NCBI GenBank assembly: GCA_018434945.1
Contig: JAHDOI010000014.1
Location: 1-51,492 of the forward strand
Direction of reading: 5' to 3'
DNA length: 51,492 nt
Source of the DNA: Selenomonadales bacterium
GTDB taxonomy: Bacteria; Bacillota; Negativicutes; Sporomusales; UBA7701
This document shows positions 7,508-17,745 of this stretch, piece after piece. The translations under genes and the position numbers were made by a program. Within the stretch, counting starts at the first letter, position 1. Each line of letters begins with the position of its first letter. Below the pieces are notes generated by a model that was not told the DNA's origin, ran no database searches, and saw nothing but the letters and a program-made list of their open reading frames with translations.

Positions 7508-8689
7508 ATGGACGCGACAGCCAAGGTAATCCTGCGCAAGGGGGCGCAGCACCGCGTGGAGGCGGGCCATCCCTGGGTCTACCAGACCGAACTGGACGCC
7601 GTCGAGGGCGACTTCGCCCCCGGCGACATCGTCGACGTGTACAACTTCCGCCGCCGGTTTATCGGCCGCGGCTACATAAATCCCCGCTCGCAGATCATCG
7701 TCCGCATATTAACCCGCGAGCAGGAGCCGATCGACCGCGAGTTTTTCAAGAAACGCCTCGCCGCCGCCTGGCGGTGGCGTCAGCGGTTCGTCGCCGACCC
7801 GGAGTACTGCCGGCTGGTCTTCGGCGAGGCCGACTTCCTGCCCGCCCTGATCGTCGACAAGTTCGGGCCGTACATCGTCATCCAGACGCTGGCTCTCGGC
7901 ATCGATATATATAAGGATATGATCGTCGGCATCCTCGAAGAGATGTTCAGCCCCGCCGGCGTGTACGAGCGCAACGACGTGCCGGTGCGCGAGCTCGAGG
8001 GGCTGGAGCAGCGCAAGGGCTTCCTGCGGGGCGAGTTCCCCACCCTCATCGAGGTGCGCGAGAACGGCATTCCCTTTTACGCCGATATCGAAAACGGCCA
8101 GAAGACCGGATTTTTCTACGACCAGCGGGAGAACCTCACGCTGCTGAAGGATTTCGTCGCCGGCGCCCGCGTTCTCGACTGCTTCTGCCATACCGGCTCG
8201 TTCACCGTCCACGCCCTCCGCTACGGGGCCGAGCATGTCAGCGCGGTCGACATCTCCGCGCCGGCCGTCGAGCTTGCGGCCAAGAACGCCGCTTTGAGCG
8301 GCGTGGCCGACCGCTGCGACTTCCAGGTGGCCAACGCCTTCGACGTGCTGCGCAGCCTCTCTGACGAGCGCAGGCAGTACGATGTCGTCATCCTCGATCC
8401 GCCGGCTTTCACCAAGAACCGCGGCGGACTGGAAGGGGCGGCCCGCGGCTACAAGGAAATCAACCTGCGCGGCCTCAAGCTGGTGAAGCCGGGCGGCTTC
8501 CTCGTCACCTGCTCGTGCTCTTATCACATGGACCGCGATTTCTTCGCCGCCATCGTGCTCGACGCCGCCCGCGACGCCCGGCGGACGGTGCGGCAGGTGG
8601 AGTACCGGACGCAGGCGAAGGATCATCCCATTCTGCCGGCGGCGCCGGAAACGAATTATCTCAAGTTTCTGGTACTGGAGGTATTGTGA
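7508..8689 (+). CDS. RlmI-type class I rRNA (cytosine-C5) methyltransferase
   Basis: This 393-residue protein has an N-terminal PUA-like RNA-binding domain (about 1-75, KVILRKGAQHRVEAGHPWVY) and a Rossmann methyltransferase domain: GFFYDQRENL, the S-adenosylmethionine loop VLDCFCHTGSFTVHALRYGA, the acidic VDIS strand, and the catalytic VVILDPPAFTKN with a following CSCSYHM block. These are signatures of the RlmI/YccW family, which methylates cytosine of 23S rRNA. Exact target is not predictable from sequence alone. The ATG follows GAGAGGA by about 7 bases. Confidence 0.9.
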   Translation: MDATAKVILRKGAQHRVEAGHPWVYQTELDAVEGDFAPGDIVDVYNFRRRFIGRGYINPRSQIIVRILTREQEPIDREFFKKRLAAAWRWRQRFVADPEYCRLVFGEADFLPALIVDKFGPYIVIQTLALGIDIYKDMIVGILEEMFSPAGVYERNDVPVRELEGLEQRKGFLRGEFPTLIEVRENGIPFYADIENGQKTGFFYDQRENLTLLKDFVAGARVLDCFCHTGSFTVHALRYGAEHVSAVDISAPAVELAAKNAALSGVADRCDFQVANAFDVLRSLSDERRQYDVVILDPPAFTKNRGGLEGAARGYKEINLRGLKLVKPGGFLVTCSCSYHMDRDFFAAIVLDAARDARRTVRQVEYRTQAKDHPILPAAPETNYLKFLVLEVL

Positions 8690-8728
8690 GACTGATTTTG
8701 CCTGGTTAACGGCGTAGTCGCTTACTCC

Positions 8729-8981
8729 GGCGCCTGAGCTCCGGGCGAAACGCGCCGTAAGCAGGCACACGCCGCTTTAGCGGCGATGTGATCGCTTATG
8801 CCTGCGAGGCGAAGGGCTCGTGCCGACTCTGCCGCACCGTCGCCAACAGTCTCCATGACTGATGGCTCCTCGCGCAGCCGTCCATGGCTGCGCGCGCGGC
8901 GTCGTTAGCGGCTTACTTCGCCAACGGCGCGTAATGCCCTCCGCAATGTCGCCTCCGCAAGCGGCTACGCCTTGTTATCAC
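8729..8981 (+). repeat. Dispersed structured repeat, family A, copy 1
   Basis: Most of this intergenic region matches 34466-34780: shared blocks include GCGCCGTAAGCA, GCGGCGATGTGATCGCTTATG, ATGGCTCCTCGC, CTTCGCCAACGGCGCGTAA and the end TTGTTATCAC. Two hairpins stand out: CAGTC-TCCAT-GACTG (8847-8861) and a perfect 9-bp CGCGCAGCC-GTCCAT-GGCTGCGCG (8871-8894). There is no convincing reading frame. It lies between the methyltransferase and the ctsR promoter. Confidence 0.8.
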
Positions 8982-8995
8982 TTCACTTATCCATG

Positions 8996-9024
8996 CACCC
9001 CTGACGGGTTTTGCGTCAGGGGTT
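8996..9024 (+). terminator. Hairpin terminator before the ctsR promoter
   Basis: A stem of about 10 bp (ACCCCTGACG with CGTCAGGGGT) is followed by TGTAATATTTTT. It separates the methyltransferase transcript and repeat A1 from the ctsR operon. Confidence 0.7.
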
Positions 9025-9045
9025 GTAATATTTTTCACCTACCAC

Positions 9046-9074
9046 TTGCAAAAGGTCAAAAAGTCAGATAAAAT
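9046..9074 (+). promoter_or_regulatory. Promoter of the ctsR-mcsA-mcsB-clpC operon
   Basis: TTGCAA (9046-9051) and TAAAAT (9069-9074) are spaced by 17 bases. The first of the two repeated CtsR-like boxes fills the spacer exactly, so a bound repressor would block RNA polymerase. Confidence 0.8.
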
Positions 9075-9097
9075 AAAGCCAAAGGTCAAAAAGTCAG
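9051..9097 (+). promoter_or_regulatory. Twin putative CtsR operators
   Basis: The 17-base sequence AAAGGTCAAAAAGTCAG occurs twice without change, at 9051-9067 and 9081-9097, exactly 30 bases (about three helical turns) apart. Each carries the GGTCAAA heptad of the CtsR operator followed by a shortened second half (AGTCAG). The first overlaps the promoter spacer and the second the transcribed leader, implying autoregulation by the CtsR encoded next. Confidence 0.8.
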
Positions 9098-9129
9098 CAA
9101 CGAGATAGTTATACCGGGAGTTGGTAAGT

Positions 9130-9576
9130 ATGGGGAATTTGGCCGATATCATCGAAAGCTTCATCCTGAGCCGCCTGGCTGACGAGGAGAAGCAGGTCGC
9201 CGTCCTCCGCCGCAACGAGATGGCCGACGAGCTTAACTGCGCCCCGTCGCAGATCAGTTATGTGCTCAGCACACGGTTCACGGTGGAGCGGGGCTTCATC
9301 GTCGAATCGCGGCGCGGTTCGGGCGGGTTCGTCCGCATCGTCCGCATCCCGGTGCGGCAGATCGTCTACGAGGACGCCGCCCGGCAGCTGGGCGAGGAGG
9401 GGCAGGCCGACGAGGCCGAGCAGACCGTCGAGCGGCTGAGGATGTACGGCATGCTCAGCGACCGCGAGGCGGGCATCATGCAGCATTTTTTCCAGATGGC
9501 CGGCGACCGGCTCGGCGGGGCCGAGAAGACCCGCATCCTGCGGTCGCTTTTAAGGCGGCTGACGGATTTCGAGTGA
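9130..9576 (+). CDS. ctsR: Transcriptional repressor CtsR
   Basis: The 148-residue protein matches CtsR: an N-terminal winged helix-turn-helix (NLADIIESFILSRL, NEMADELNCAPSQISYVLSTRF) with the wing residues RRGSGGFVRI that contact the operator, and a C-terminal domain with MLSDREAGIMQ. CtsR represses class III heat-shock genes until heat inactivates it or McsB acts on it. The ATG at 9130 has GGGAG 9 bases upstream; an upstream TTG at 9121 directly abuts that site. First gene of the ctsR-mcsA-mcsB-clpC operon, behind twin operators. Confidence 0.95.
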   Translation: MGNLADIIESFILSRLADEEKQVAVLRRNEMADELNCAPSQISYVLSTRFTVERGFIVESRRGSGGFVRIVRIPVRQIVYEDAARQLGEEGQADEAEQTVERLRMYGMLSDREAGIMQHFFQMAGDRLGGAEKTRILRSLLRRLTDFE

Positions 9577-9592
9577 TTAGGAGGTAGCGATA

Positions 9593-10108
9593 ATGCTGTG
9601 CGACGATTGCAAGGAAAAACAAGCCAGCGTGCATATCACAAAAATCAACAATAACCAGAAGGTCGAAAAGCATCTGTGCGATTCCTGCGCCGAGAAGGCG
9701 GGGGAGCTGTCTTTTTCGACCGACGCTAATTTCGCCTTCCAGGATTTCCTCAAGGGAATGATGGGCACTAGCCTCGCCGGTCCGCCCAAACACAGGGGCG
9801 AGGCGGTCTGCCCCAGCTGCGGCCTGACGTACGGCGACTTCGGCCGCAGCGGCAAGATCGGCTGCGGCGAGTGCTACACTGCCCACGGCGACCGCCTCGA
9901 ACCGCTGCTGCGCCGCATCCACGGCACCAGCGCCCATACCGGCAAGGTACCGCGGCGGGGCGGCGGGAAGCTGGCGCTCAGGCAGAAGCTGCGTCAGCTC
10001 AGGAGCGAACTCGACAGCCACGTGGGCCGCGAGGAATATGAGCTGGCCGCCAAGGTGCGCGACGAGATCAGGGCCCTGGAAGGTCAGATCGACGGGGAGA
10101 AGGGGTGA
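9593..10108 (+). CDS. mcsA: McsA, zinc-finger activator of McsB
   Basis: A 171-residue protein with four CxxC pairs: C-DD-C at residues 3-6, C-DS-C near 29-32, CPSC and CGEC near 75-95, forming two zinc-binding modules, and a C-terminal UVR-type coiled motif (LRSELDSHVGREEYELAAKVRDEI). McsA binds and activates the protein arginine kinase McsB in the stress operon. A GGAGGT ribosome site precedes the ATG, and the end overlaps the mcsB region, matching the canonical order. Confidence 0.95.
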   Translation: MLCDDCKEKQASVHITKINNNQKVEKHLCDSCAEKAGELSFSTDANFAFQDFLKGMMGTSLAGPPKHRGEAVCPSCGLTYGDFGRSGKIGCGECYTAHGDRLEPLLRRIHGTSAHTGKVPRRGGGKLALRQKLRQLRSELDSHVGREEYELAAKVRDEIRALEGQIDGEKG

Positions 10109-10113
10109 GATTG

Positions 10114-11182
10114 GTGTCGATAGAGAATCTGCTCGATAAGCCGCTGACTCCCTGGATGAAGGGCGGCGGGCCGGACGGGGATATCGTCCTCTCGAGCCGC
10201 ATCCGCCTGGCCCGCAACCTCGAAGGCGTGCCCTTCCCGGGACGGGCCGACGGTAAGGCGCTGGCCGCCGTCGCCGACGAGATCCGCAAGTCGGTGGGCG
10301 ACCTGGGCGCCGCCGACAAGCATGTATATATGTACGTGGAAATGGACAAACTGCCCCAGTTGGAGCGCAACGTCCTGGTGGAGAAGCACATCATCAGCCC
10401 CCACCACGCCGACGACCGCGGCCACCGCGCCCTGGTGGTGCGCGACGACGCGGCGGTGAGCATCATGGTCAACGAGGAGGATCACCTGCGCATCCAGTGC
10501 CTTGTTCCGGGGCTGAATCTTCAAGAGGCGCTTGACCTCGCCAACAGCGTCGACGACCTGCTGGAGGCCAAGCACACTTTCGCTTTCGACGAACGGGCCG
10601 GCTACCTGACCGCCTGTCCTACCAACGTGGGCACCGGCCTGAGGGCGTCGGTGATGGTGCACCTGCCGGCGCTGGCCCTCACCCGCCAGATCAACAGGAT
10701 CGTCGCCGGCGCCACCCAGCTCGGCCTGGCGGTGCGGGGGCTGTACGGCGAAGGCACCGAGGCCACGGGGAATATATTCCAGATTTCCAACCAGATAACC
10801 CTCGGCCACAGCGAGCAGGAGATTATCGACAACCTGCAGGGGATCGCCAGGCAGGTTGTCGAGCAGGAGCGCGCGGCCCGGAGGGCGCTGGCGGACAAAT
10901 CGCCCGATGCCCTGGCCGACAGGGTATGGCGGGCCTACGGCGTCCTCAGCTTCGCCCGCAGCATCTCCGGCCAGGAGGCCATGAGCCTGCTCAGCGAGGT
11001 GCGGCTGGGCATCGACCTAAAGCAGATTACCGGGGTGGACGCGGCGGTGTTCAACGAACTGCTCGTCAGCACCCGGCCGAATTTCCTGCAGAAAATCGCC
11101 GGCCGGGAGGAAATCGATCCCGGCGGACGCGACCGGCTGCGGGCCCAGTTGATAAGAGAGAAACTTAAGGAGGGGAAACCCG

Positions 11183-11190
<8 letters not shown>
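10114..11190 (+). CDS. mcsB: Protein-arginine kinase McsB
   Basis: A phosphagen-kinase-fold protein of about 358 residues: [20 protein letters not shown] near the N-terminus, [11 protein letters not shown] (substrate-binding acidic loop), [18 protein letters not shown] and the C-terminal [18 protein letters not shown]. McsB phosphorylates arginines, marking proteins for ClpCP and inactivating CtsR. The GTG at 10114 is chosen because the protein then aligns from its first residue with Bacillus McsB; an upstream GTG at 10105 adds three residues and overlaps the mcsA stop. The gene overlaps clpC by 8 bases. Confidence 0.93.
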
Positions 11191-13648
<2,458 letters not shown>

Positions 13649-13673
13649 GCAGGAAATGCGCGGAATATAAACG

Positions 13674-13706
13674 AAAAGGTACTCGGAGCAATCTGGGTAC
13701 CTTTTT
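13674..13706 (+). terminator. Terminator of the ctsR-clpC operon
   Basis: A 9-bp stem AAAAGGTAC/GTACCTTTT around a 14-base loop, ending in TTTTT, 25 bases after the clpC stop. Confidence 0.75.
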
Positions 13707-13759
13707 CCCGTGAAAGGGGCAAATATCGGTGTCCAACCGGATCAGGCGGTGACAGTGCA

Positions 13760-15133
13760 TTGAGCAAACGAAAAGGGACGGCTTTCTTTTGTCAGGAATG
13801 CGGCTATGAATCCCCGAAATGGGTCGGCAGGTGTGGCGGGTGTGGTTCCTGGAATACCATGGTCGAAGAACCGCTCGCAGGCGACGCGAAAAAACAAACA
13901 GGGCTGGCGCTTGGATTATCGAGCGGGAGCGAACCTGTAAGTATTTCGCAGGTTGATGAAAGTGAAGGACATAGATTCAGTACAGGCTCGGACGAATTAA
14001 ACAGGGTATTGGGGCAAGGTTTATTGCCCGGTTCTTTATCGATAATAGTCGGCGACCCGGGCGTTGGGAAATCGAGCCTGACTCTGAAGGTTTGCGCCAA
14101 TGTCGCCCAGAACAACGGAAAGGTATTATATGTGACCGGTGAGGAGAGCACCAGGCAGATAAAAATCAGGGCGAACCGCCTGGGCGCCCTTCACGACGGG
14201 CTCTATGTGCTGAGTGAGACCAACCTTGAGGTGATAGAGAAACACGCCTTGGAACTTAAGCCGGCCCTTTTGGTAATCGATTCGATTCAGACCGTGTTTC
14301 GGCCTGATATTGCCAGCGCGCCAGGCAGTATAAGTCAGGTCAGGGAAAGTGCGGTTCAGCTGCTAAGGCTGGCGAAAACTCATTCAATCGCCACCATACT
14401 GGTGGGGCATGTTTTGAAGGACGGCACGCTTGCCGGTCCGCGGGCCCTCGAGCATATTGTGGATACGGTGCTTTATTTTGAAGGCGATAACAATGCCCAG
14501 TACCGTATCTTACGGGCGATAAAGAACAGGTTTGGCAGCACAAATGAAATCGGTCTGTTCGAGATGCGCGGCGACGGGCTCATAGATGTACCCGATGCTT
14601 CGAAAATCTTTTTATCGGAACGGCCCTCCGATGTTCCGGGGAGCATCGTGATTCCGACAATCGAGGGTACTCGCCCGCTGATGGTCGAGATTCAGGCTTT
14701 GGTTAGTTCAACCCCGTTTGTGCCGCCTCGCAGAACCTCGGACAGTGTTGATATAAAAAGGATTCAGCTTTTGCTCGCTGTTATGGAAAAACGCGTCGGA
14801 ATGATGATTGCGAATTCCGATGTTTATGTGAAAGTTGCCGGGGGCATAAAAGTTGATGAGCCTGCGGCCGATCTTTCTATTATCGCGGCTTTGGCGTCAA
14901 GTTTTCGGAACCTCTTGACAACACCGCTTACAGTGGTATTCGGCGAAGTGGGGTTAGCGGGTGAAGTCCGGGCGGTTACTCATGTGGAAAGCCGCATACG
15001 CGAGGCTGAGCGTATGGGCTTTAAGCGGGTAGTACTTCCCAAGAGTAATATTAAAGGGCGAAAAATTAAGACAACAGTGGACCTCATCGGCGTCGATTCA
15101 GTTTCGGAGGCGCTTGAAAACATACTGGGATAA
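13760..15133 (+). CDS. radA: DNA repair protein RadA (Sms)
   Basis: A 457-residue RadA with the N-terminal zinc finger C-QE-C ... C-GG-C (residues 11-31), Walker A GDPGVGKSS in a RecA-like core, the RadA-specific KNRFGSTNEIGLFEM motif, and a C-terminal Lon-like domain (VKVAGGIKVDEPAADLSIIAAL). It promotes branch migration during recombination. The start is TTG with only a weak ribosome site. Base composition is lower than its neighbours (32 G+C of 60 at 14281-14340, against 38 of 60 at 12001-12060 in clpC, both hand-counted), with more TTA/ATA codons, suggesting replacement by transfer. radA usually directly precedes disA; here a chemotaxis module intervenes. Confidence 0.96.
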   Translation: MSKRKGTAFFCQECGYESPKWVGRCGGCGSWNTMVEEPLAGDAKKQTGLALGLSSGSEPVSISQVDESEGHRFSTGSDELNRVLGQGLLPGSLSIIVGDPGVGKSSLTLKVCANVAQNNGKVLYVTGEESTRQIKIRANRLGALHDGLYVLSETNLEVIEKHALELKPALLVIDSIQTVFRPDIASAPGSISQVRESAVQLLRLAKTHSIATILVGHVLKDGTLAGPRALEHIVDTVLYFEGDNNAQYRILRAIKNRFGSTNEIGLFEMRGDGLIDVPDASKIFLSERPSDVPGSIVIPTIEGTRPLMVEIQALVSSTPFVPPRRTSDSVDIKRIQLLLAVMEKRVGMMIANSDVYVKVAGGIKVDEPAADLSIIAALASSFRNLLTTPLTVVFGEVGLAGEVRAVTHVESRIREAERMGFKRVVLPKSNIKGRKIKTTVDLIGVDSVSEALENILG

Positions 15134-15136
15134 ACA

Positions 15137-15168
15137 AAAGGGCGCTTGAATCCAAGCAAGCGTCCTTT
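15137..15168 (+). terminator. Terminator of radA
   Basis: A 12-bp stem (AAAGGGCGCTTG/CAAGCGTCCTTT with one G-T pair) starts three bases after the radA stop and is followed by T-rich sequence. Confidence 0.75.
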
Positions 15169-15378
15169 CGATTTATCCCCGTCTCGGCAATATGCGGAAT
15201 AACGCTATATTACGCCAAAGGGATGAAACTGCTGGGATTGAGGTGAGGGCCGTGGTAAAATGGTACTGTGAACAACGAAATATGTCGTAATTGTGCGATT
15301 TGGGCATGAATAGCTGTTCACGCGGAATCTCGGCTATATTGCTGTATGCATCGCTGAAATCATTGGGAGGTTATATGC

Positions 15379-16296
15379 ATGACCCAACGAGGCCAAGAAA
15401 CGAAAAAAAGTATGTTTAAATCCATCCGTCATCAATTGATTTTCATGAATTGTTCCTTGGTAATCCTTGCTATCGTGGTATCAATGTCTGTCAGCTACTT
15501 CTTAATTGCCGCCGATTACGATAAAAATATTAAGCAGACAAATACAGCGATGGCAGGAAGTCTGGCGGCTAACATCAGTCAATTCATGCAGAATGCTTAC
15601 AACCTTAACACCCAGCTGGCTTTAAACGCCGATATGGTTGGTGATGACGGGGAAAAACAAAAAAGAATATTGACGGACACCGTAAAACGCTATCCGTTTT
15701 TCCAACTACTCGCAAGCCACAAGCTTGACGGCGATCAGACAGCGCGTTCCAGCGGCGATTTGGCGAACCGCGCCGATCGTTGGTGGTTTAAAAAGTTTAT
15801 GGCCGAAAAGAAATCCTACATAACAAAATCCTATTATGACATTAACAGGAATGTAGCCGTTACCACCGCTGTGAACGGCATGTACAGCGACGATAAGCTG
15901 GTCGGCGTGATGATGGCCGATATAGATACTGTCACGCTCCAGCAAATGGTGGAAAAGTACAATTCCGGAGCAGGAAGCTATGCTTACCTTCTGGATGGGG
16001 AAGGGGTCGTTGTCGCTCATCCCGATAAAGGCCAGGTTTCCGAGTTGTACAATTACAAATCACAGAAGAAAATAATATTGAAAAAAGATAGTAACGGCAG
16101 CATTATCAGGGACGCAAAGGGTAATGCGCAGACGGGAGAAGTTGATTTCGCGGTTCCCGCAAAATTAAAGGATATTATCGATAAAGTCCTTAAAGGCGAA
16201 ACGGGAGTCGGCGAATATGCCGACGATAACGGCGATGAATATATTTGCGCCTATCGCAGTGTCCCGATGCCCGGGGCTCTGACCCCTGGAGCCTGA
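15379..16296 (+). CDS. Chemoreceptor, sensor half (frame broken)
   Basis: This 305-residue reading frame holds the N-terminal half of a methyl-accepting chemotaxis protein: TM1 (about 21-45) and an extracellular double-Cache-like ligand domain ([57 protein letters not shown]). It then breaks: after AYRSVPMPG the frame runs to a TGA at 16294, while the +1-related frame continues with WSLIMVQ and the HAMP and signalling domains. One missing G in the run at 16273-16276 explains it. RBS GGGAGG precedes the ATG by 8 bases. A+T-rich compared with the second half. Confidence 0.85.
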   Translation: MTQRGQETKKSMFKSIRHQLIFMNCSLVILAIVVSMSVSYFLIAADYDKNIKQTNTAMAGSLAANISQFMQNAYNLNTQLALNADMVGDDGEKQKRILTDTVKRYPFFQLLASHKLDGDQTARSSGDLANRADRWWFKKFMAEKKSYITKSYYDINRNVAVTTAVNGMYSDDKLVGVMMADIDTVTLQQMVEKYNSGAGSYAYLLDGEGVVVAHPDKGQVSELYNYKSQKKIILKKDSNGSIIRDAKGNAQTGEVDFAVPAKLKDIIDKVLKGETGVGEYADDNGDEYICAYRSVPMPGALTPGA

Positions 16297-16298
16297 TC

Positions 16299-17711
16299 AT
16301 GGTCCAGAAAAAAAGCGCCGCAATGGCTTTTATTAATAACGTCGCAATGAAGAATATTTTCACCAGTATTTTGGTGATTGTGATTGCCGCGCTGTTTTCG
16401 TACTGGTTCTCCAGCCGGTTCACCCGGCCCCTTATTGAAATCGTCGGGGCCACGGAACGCATTAAGAATGGCGATCTGACCGTGACGGTCGATGTCGACT
16501 CCGAGAATGAAATCGGCATTCTGGCCCGCAACTTTAACATAATGGTGGACGACCTGCGGACGATGATAGCCGATATCCGCGGCGCGACGGAGGATATGCA
16601 GAACAGCTCGAACAGCCTTGTCGATACCGCCGCCACGTTGGCCGCCAACAGCCAGGAAATGAGCGCCACGGTGAGTATGGTGACTGACAGCGTGCAGAAC
16701 ATCTCGGCCGGCACCGAGGAAAACGCCGGGTCGACCGCACAGGTCAGCCACGGGGTCGGGGAAGTCGCCAAGATGGCCAACGCGATGGCCGGCGAGGCCG
16801 AGAAGGCGGTCCAGGTGTCCGAGGGCGTGGCCGCAGAGGTGAAAGAGGTCAGCGGGCTCATCGAGGATGTGTCGCAAAGCATCAGCCAGGTGGCGATTTT
16901 CGCCCAGGAGGTCGCGGCGTCGTGCCAGCGCTCGATGGCGATTACCGCGGAGGCGCAGAGCCGTTCCCGCGAAACAAACGAAATCATCCAAAAGCTCAGC
17001 GTTTCCTCCAAACAGATCAACAAGATCGTCGATGTTATCCGCAATATCGCCGAGCAGACAAATATGCTGGCCCTCAACGCGACCATCGAGGCGGCCGGCG
17101 CCGGCGACGCCGGCAAGGGCTTCGCGGTGGTCGCCGGCGAGGTCAAGGAGCTTTCCAAACGGACAGCCGAGGAGGCGGCCCGCATCGGACGGCAGATCGA
17201 GGATATGCAGGCCGATATGGGCGAGGCGGTGGCGGTGGTCGGTAAGATCGCCGATGTCATCGCGGAAACGATGGATATTACCCATACGATCGCATCGGCG
17301 GTGAGCGAACAGCCGCAGAGCGCCGCCGCACCGGCCGCAGCGGCGGCCGACAGGACGACGACGATCAGCCGCGAAGTGGCGGCCATCGCCGCCAAAACCG
17401 GGCAGGTTTCGAAAAACGCGGCCGAGGCGGCCAGCGGGGTCGAGGCGATGTCCCGCACCACGGCGGAGATTTCCCGGAAGGCCGCGGAGGTGGCGCGCAG
17501 CACCGATGACATGAAAGCGGCGATGGAGAATATTTCTGAGGCCACCATGGAGATCGCCAAGGCGACTCAGGAAATTTCCCTGACAATGCAGGAAGCCGAC
17601 AAGGCGATCGTCGACACGACGACCAAAGCCACGACGGTGAGCGAGTGCGCCGATGCTGTCGGCGAGCTGGCCGGCCGCCTGGAGACGCTGGTAAGGAAAT
17701 TCAGGGTGTAG
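16299..17711 (+). CDS. Chemoreceptor, HAMP and signalling half
   Basis: This is the remainder of the broken receptor: TM2 ([22 protein letters not shown]), a HAMP domain ([29 protein letters not shown]) and a methyl-accepting signalling domain with the hairpin tip [21 protein letters not shown] (here EAAGAG where EAARAG is usual). An Ala/Pro-rich patch ([16 protein letters not shown]) interrupts the C-terminal helix, which is atypical. The ATG at 16299 has GGAG 7 bases upstream, so separate translation of this half is possible. It ends 34 bases before the hybrid CheA. Confidence 0.8.
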   Translation: MVQKKSAAMAFINNVAMKNIFTSILVIVIAALFSYWFSSRFTRPLIEIVGATERIKNGDLTVTVDVDSENEIGILARNFNIMVDDLRTMIADIRGATEDMQNSSNSLVDTAATLAANSQEMSATVSMVTDSVQNISAGTEENAGSTAQVSHGVGEVAKMANAMAGEAEKAVQVSEGVAAEVKEVSGLIEDVSQSISQVAIFAQEVAASCQRSMAITAEAQSRSRETNEIIQKLSVSSKQINKIVDVIRNIAEQTNMLALNATIEAAGAGDAGKGFAVVAGEVKELSKRTAEEAARIGRQIEDMQADMGEAVAVVGKIADVIAETMDITHTIASAVSEQPQSAAAPAAAAADRTTTISREVAAIAAKTGQVSKNAAEAASGVEAMSRTTAEISRKAAEVARSTDDMKAAMENISEATMEIAKATQEISLTMQEADKAIVDTTTKATTVSECADAVGELAGRLETLVRKFRV

Positions 17712-17745
17712 CTAACGCCATTTGCGGCAGGTGGACGGTATAGAT

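Noticed and set aside
8862..9071. 69-codon frame through repeat A1
   Set aside because: It reads through the repeat hairpins and the ctsR operators, with no ribosome site; composition follows the repeat.
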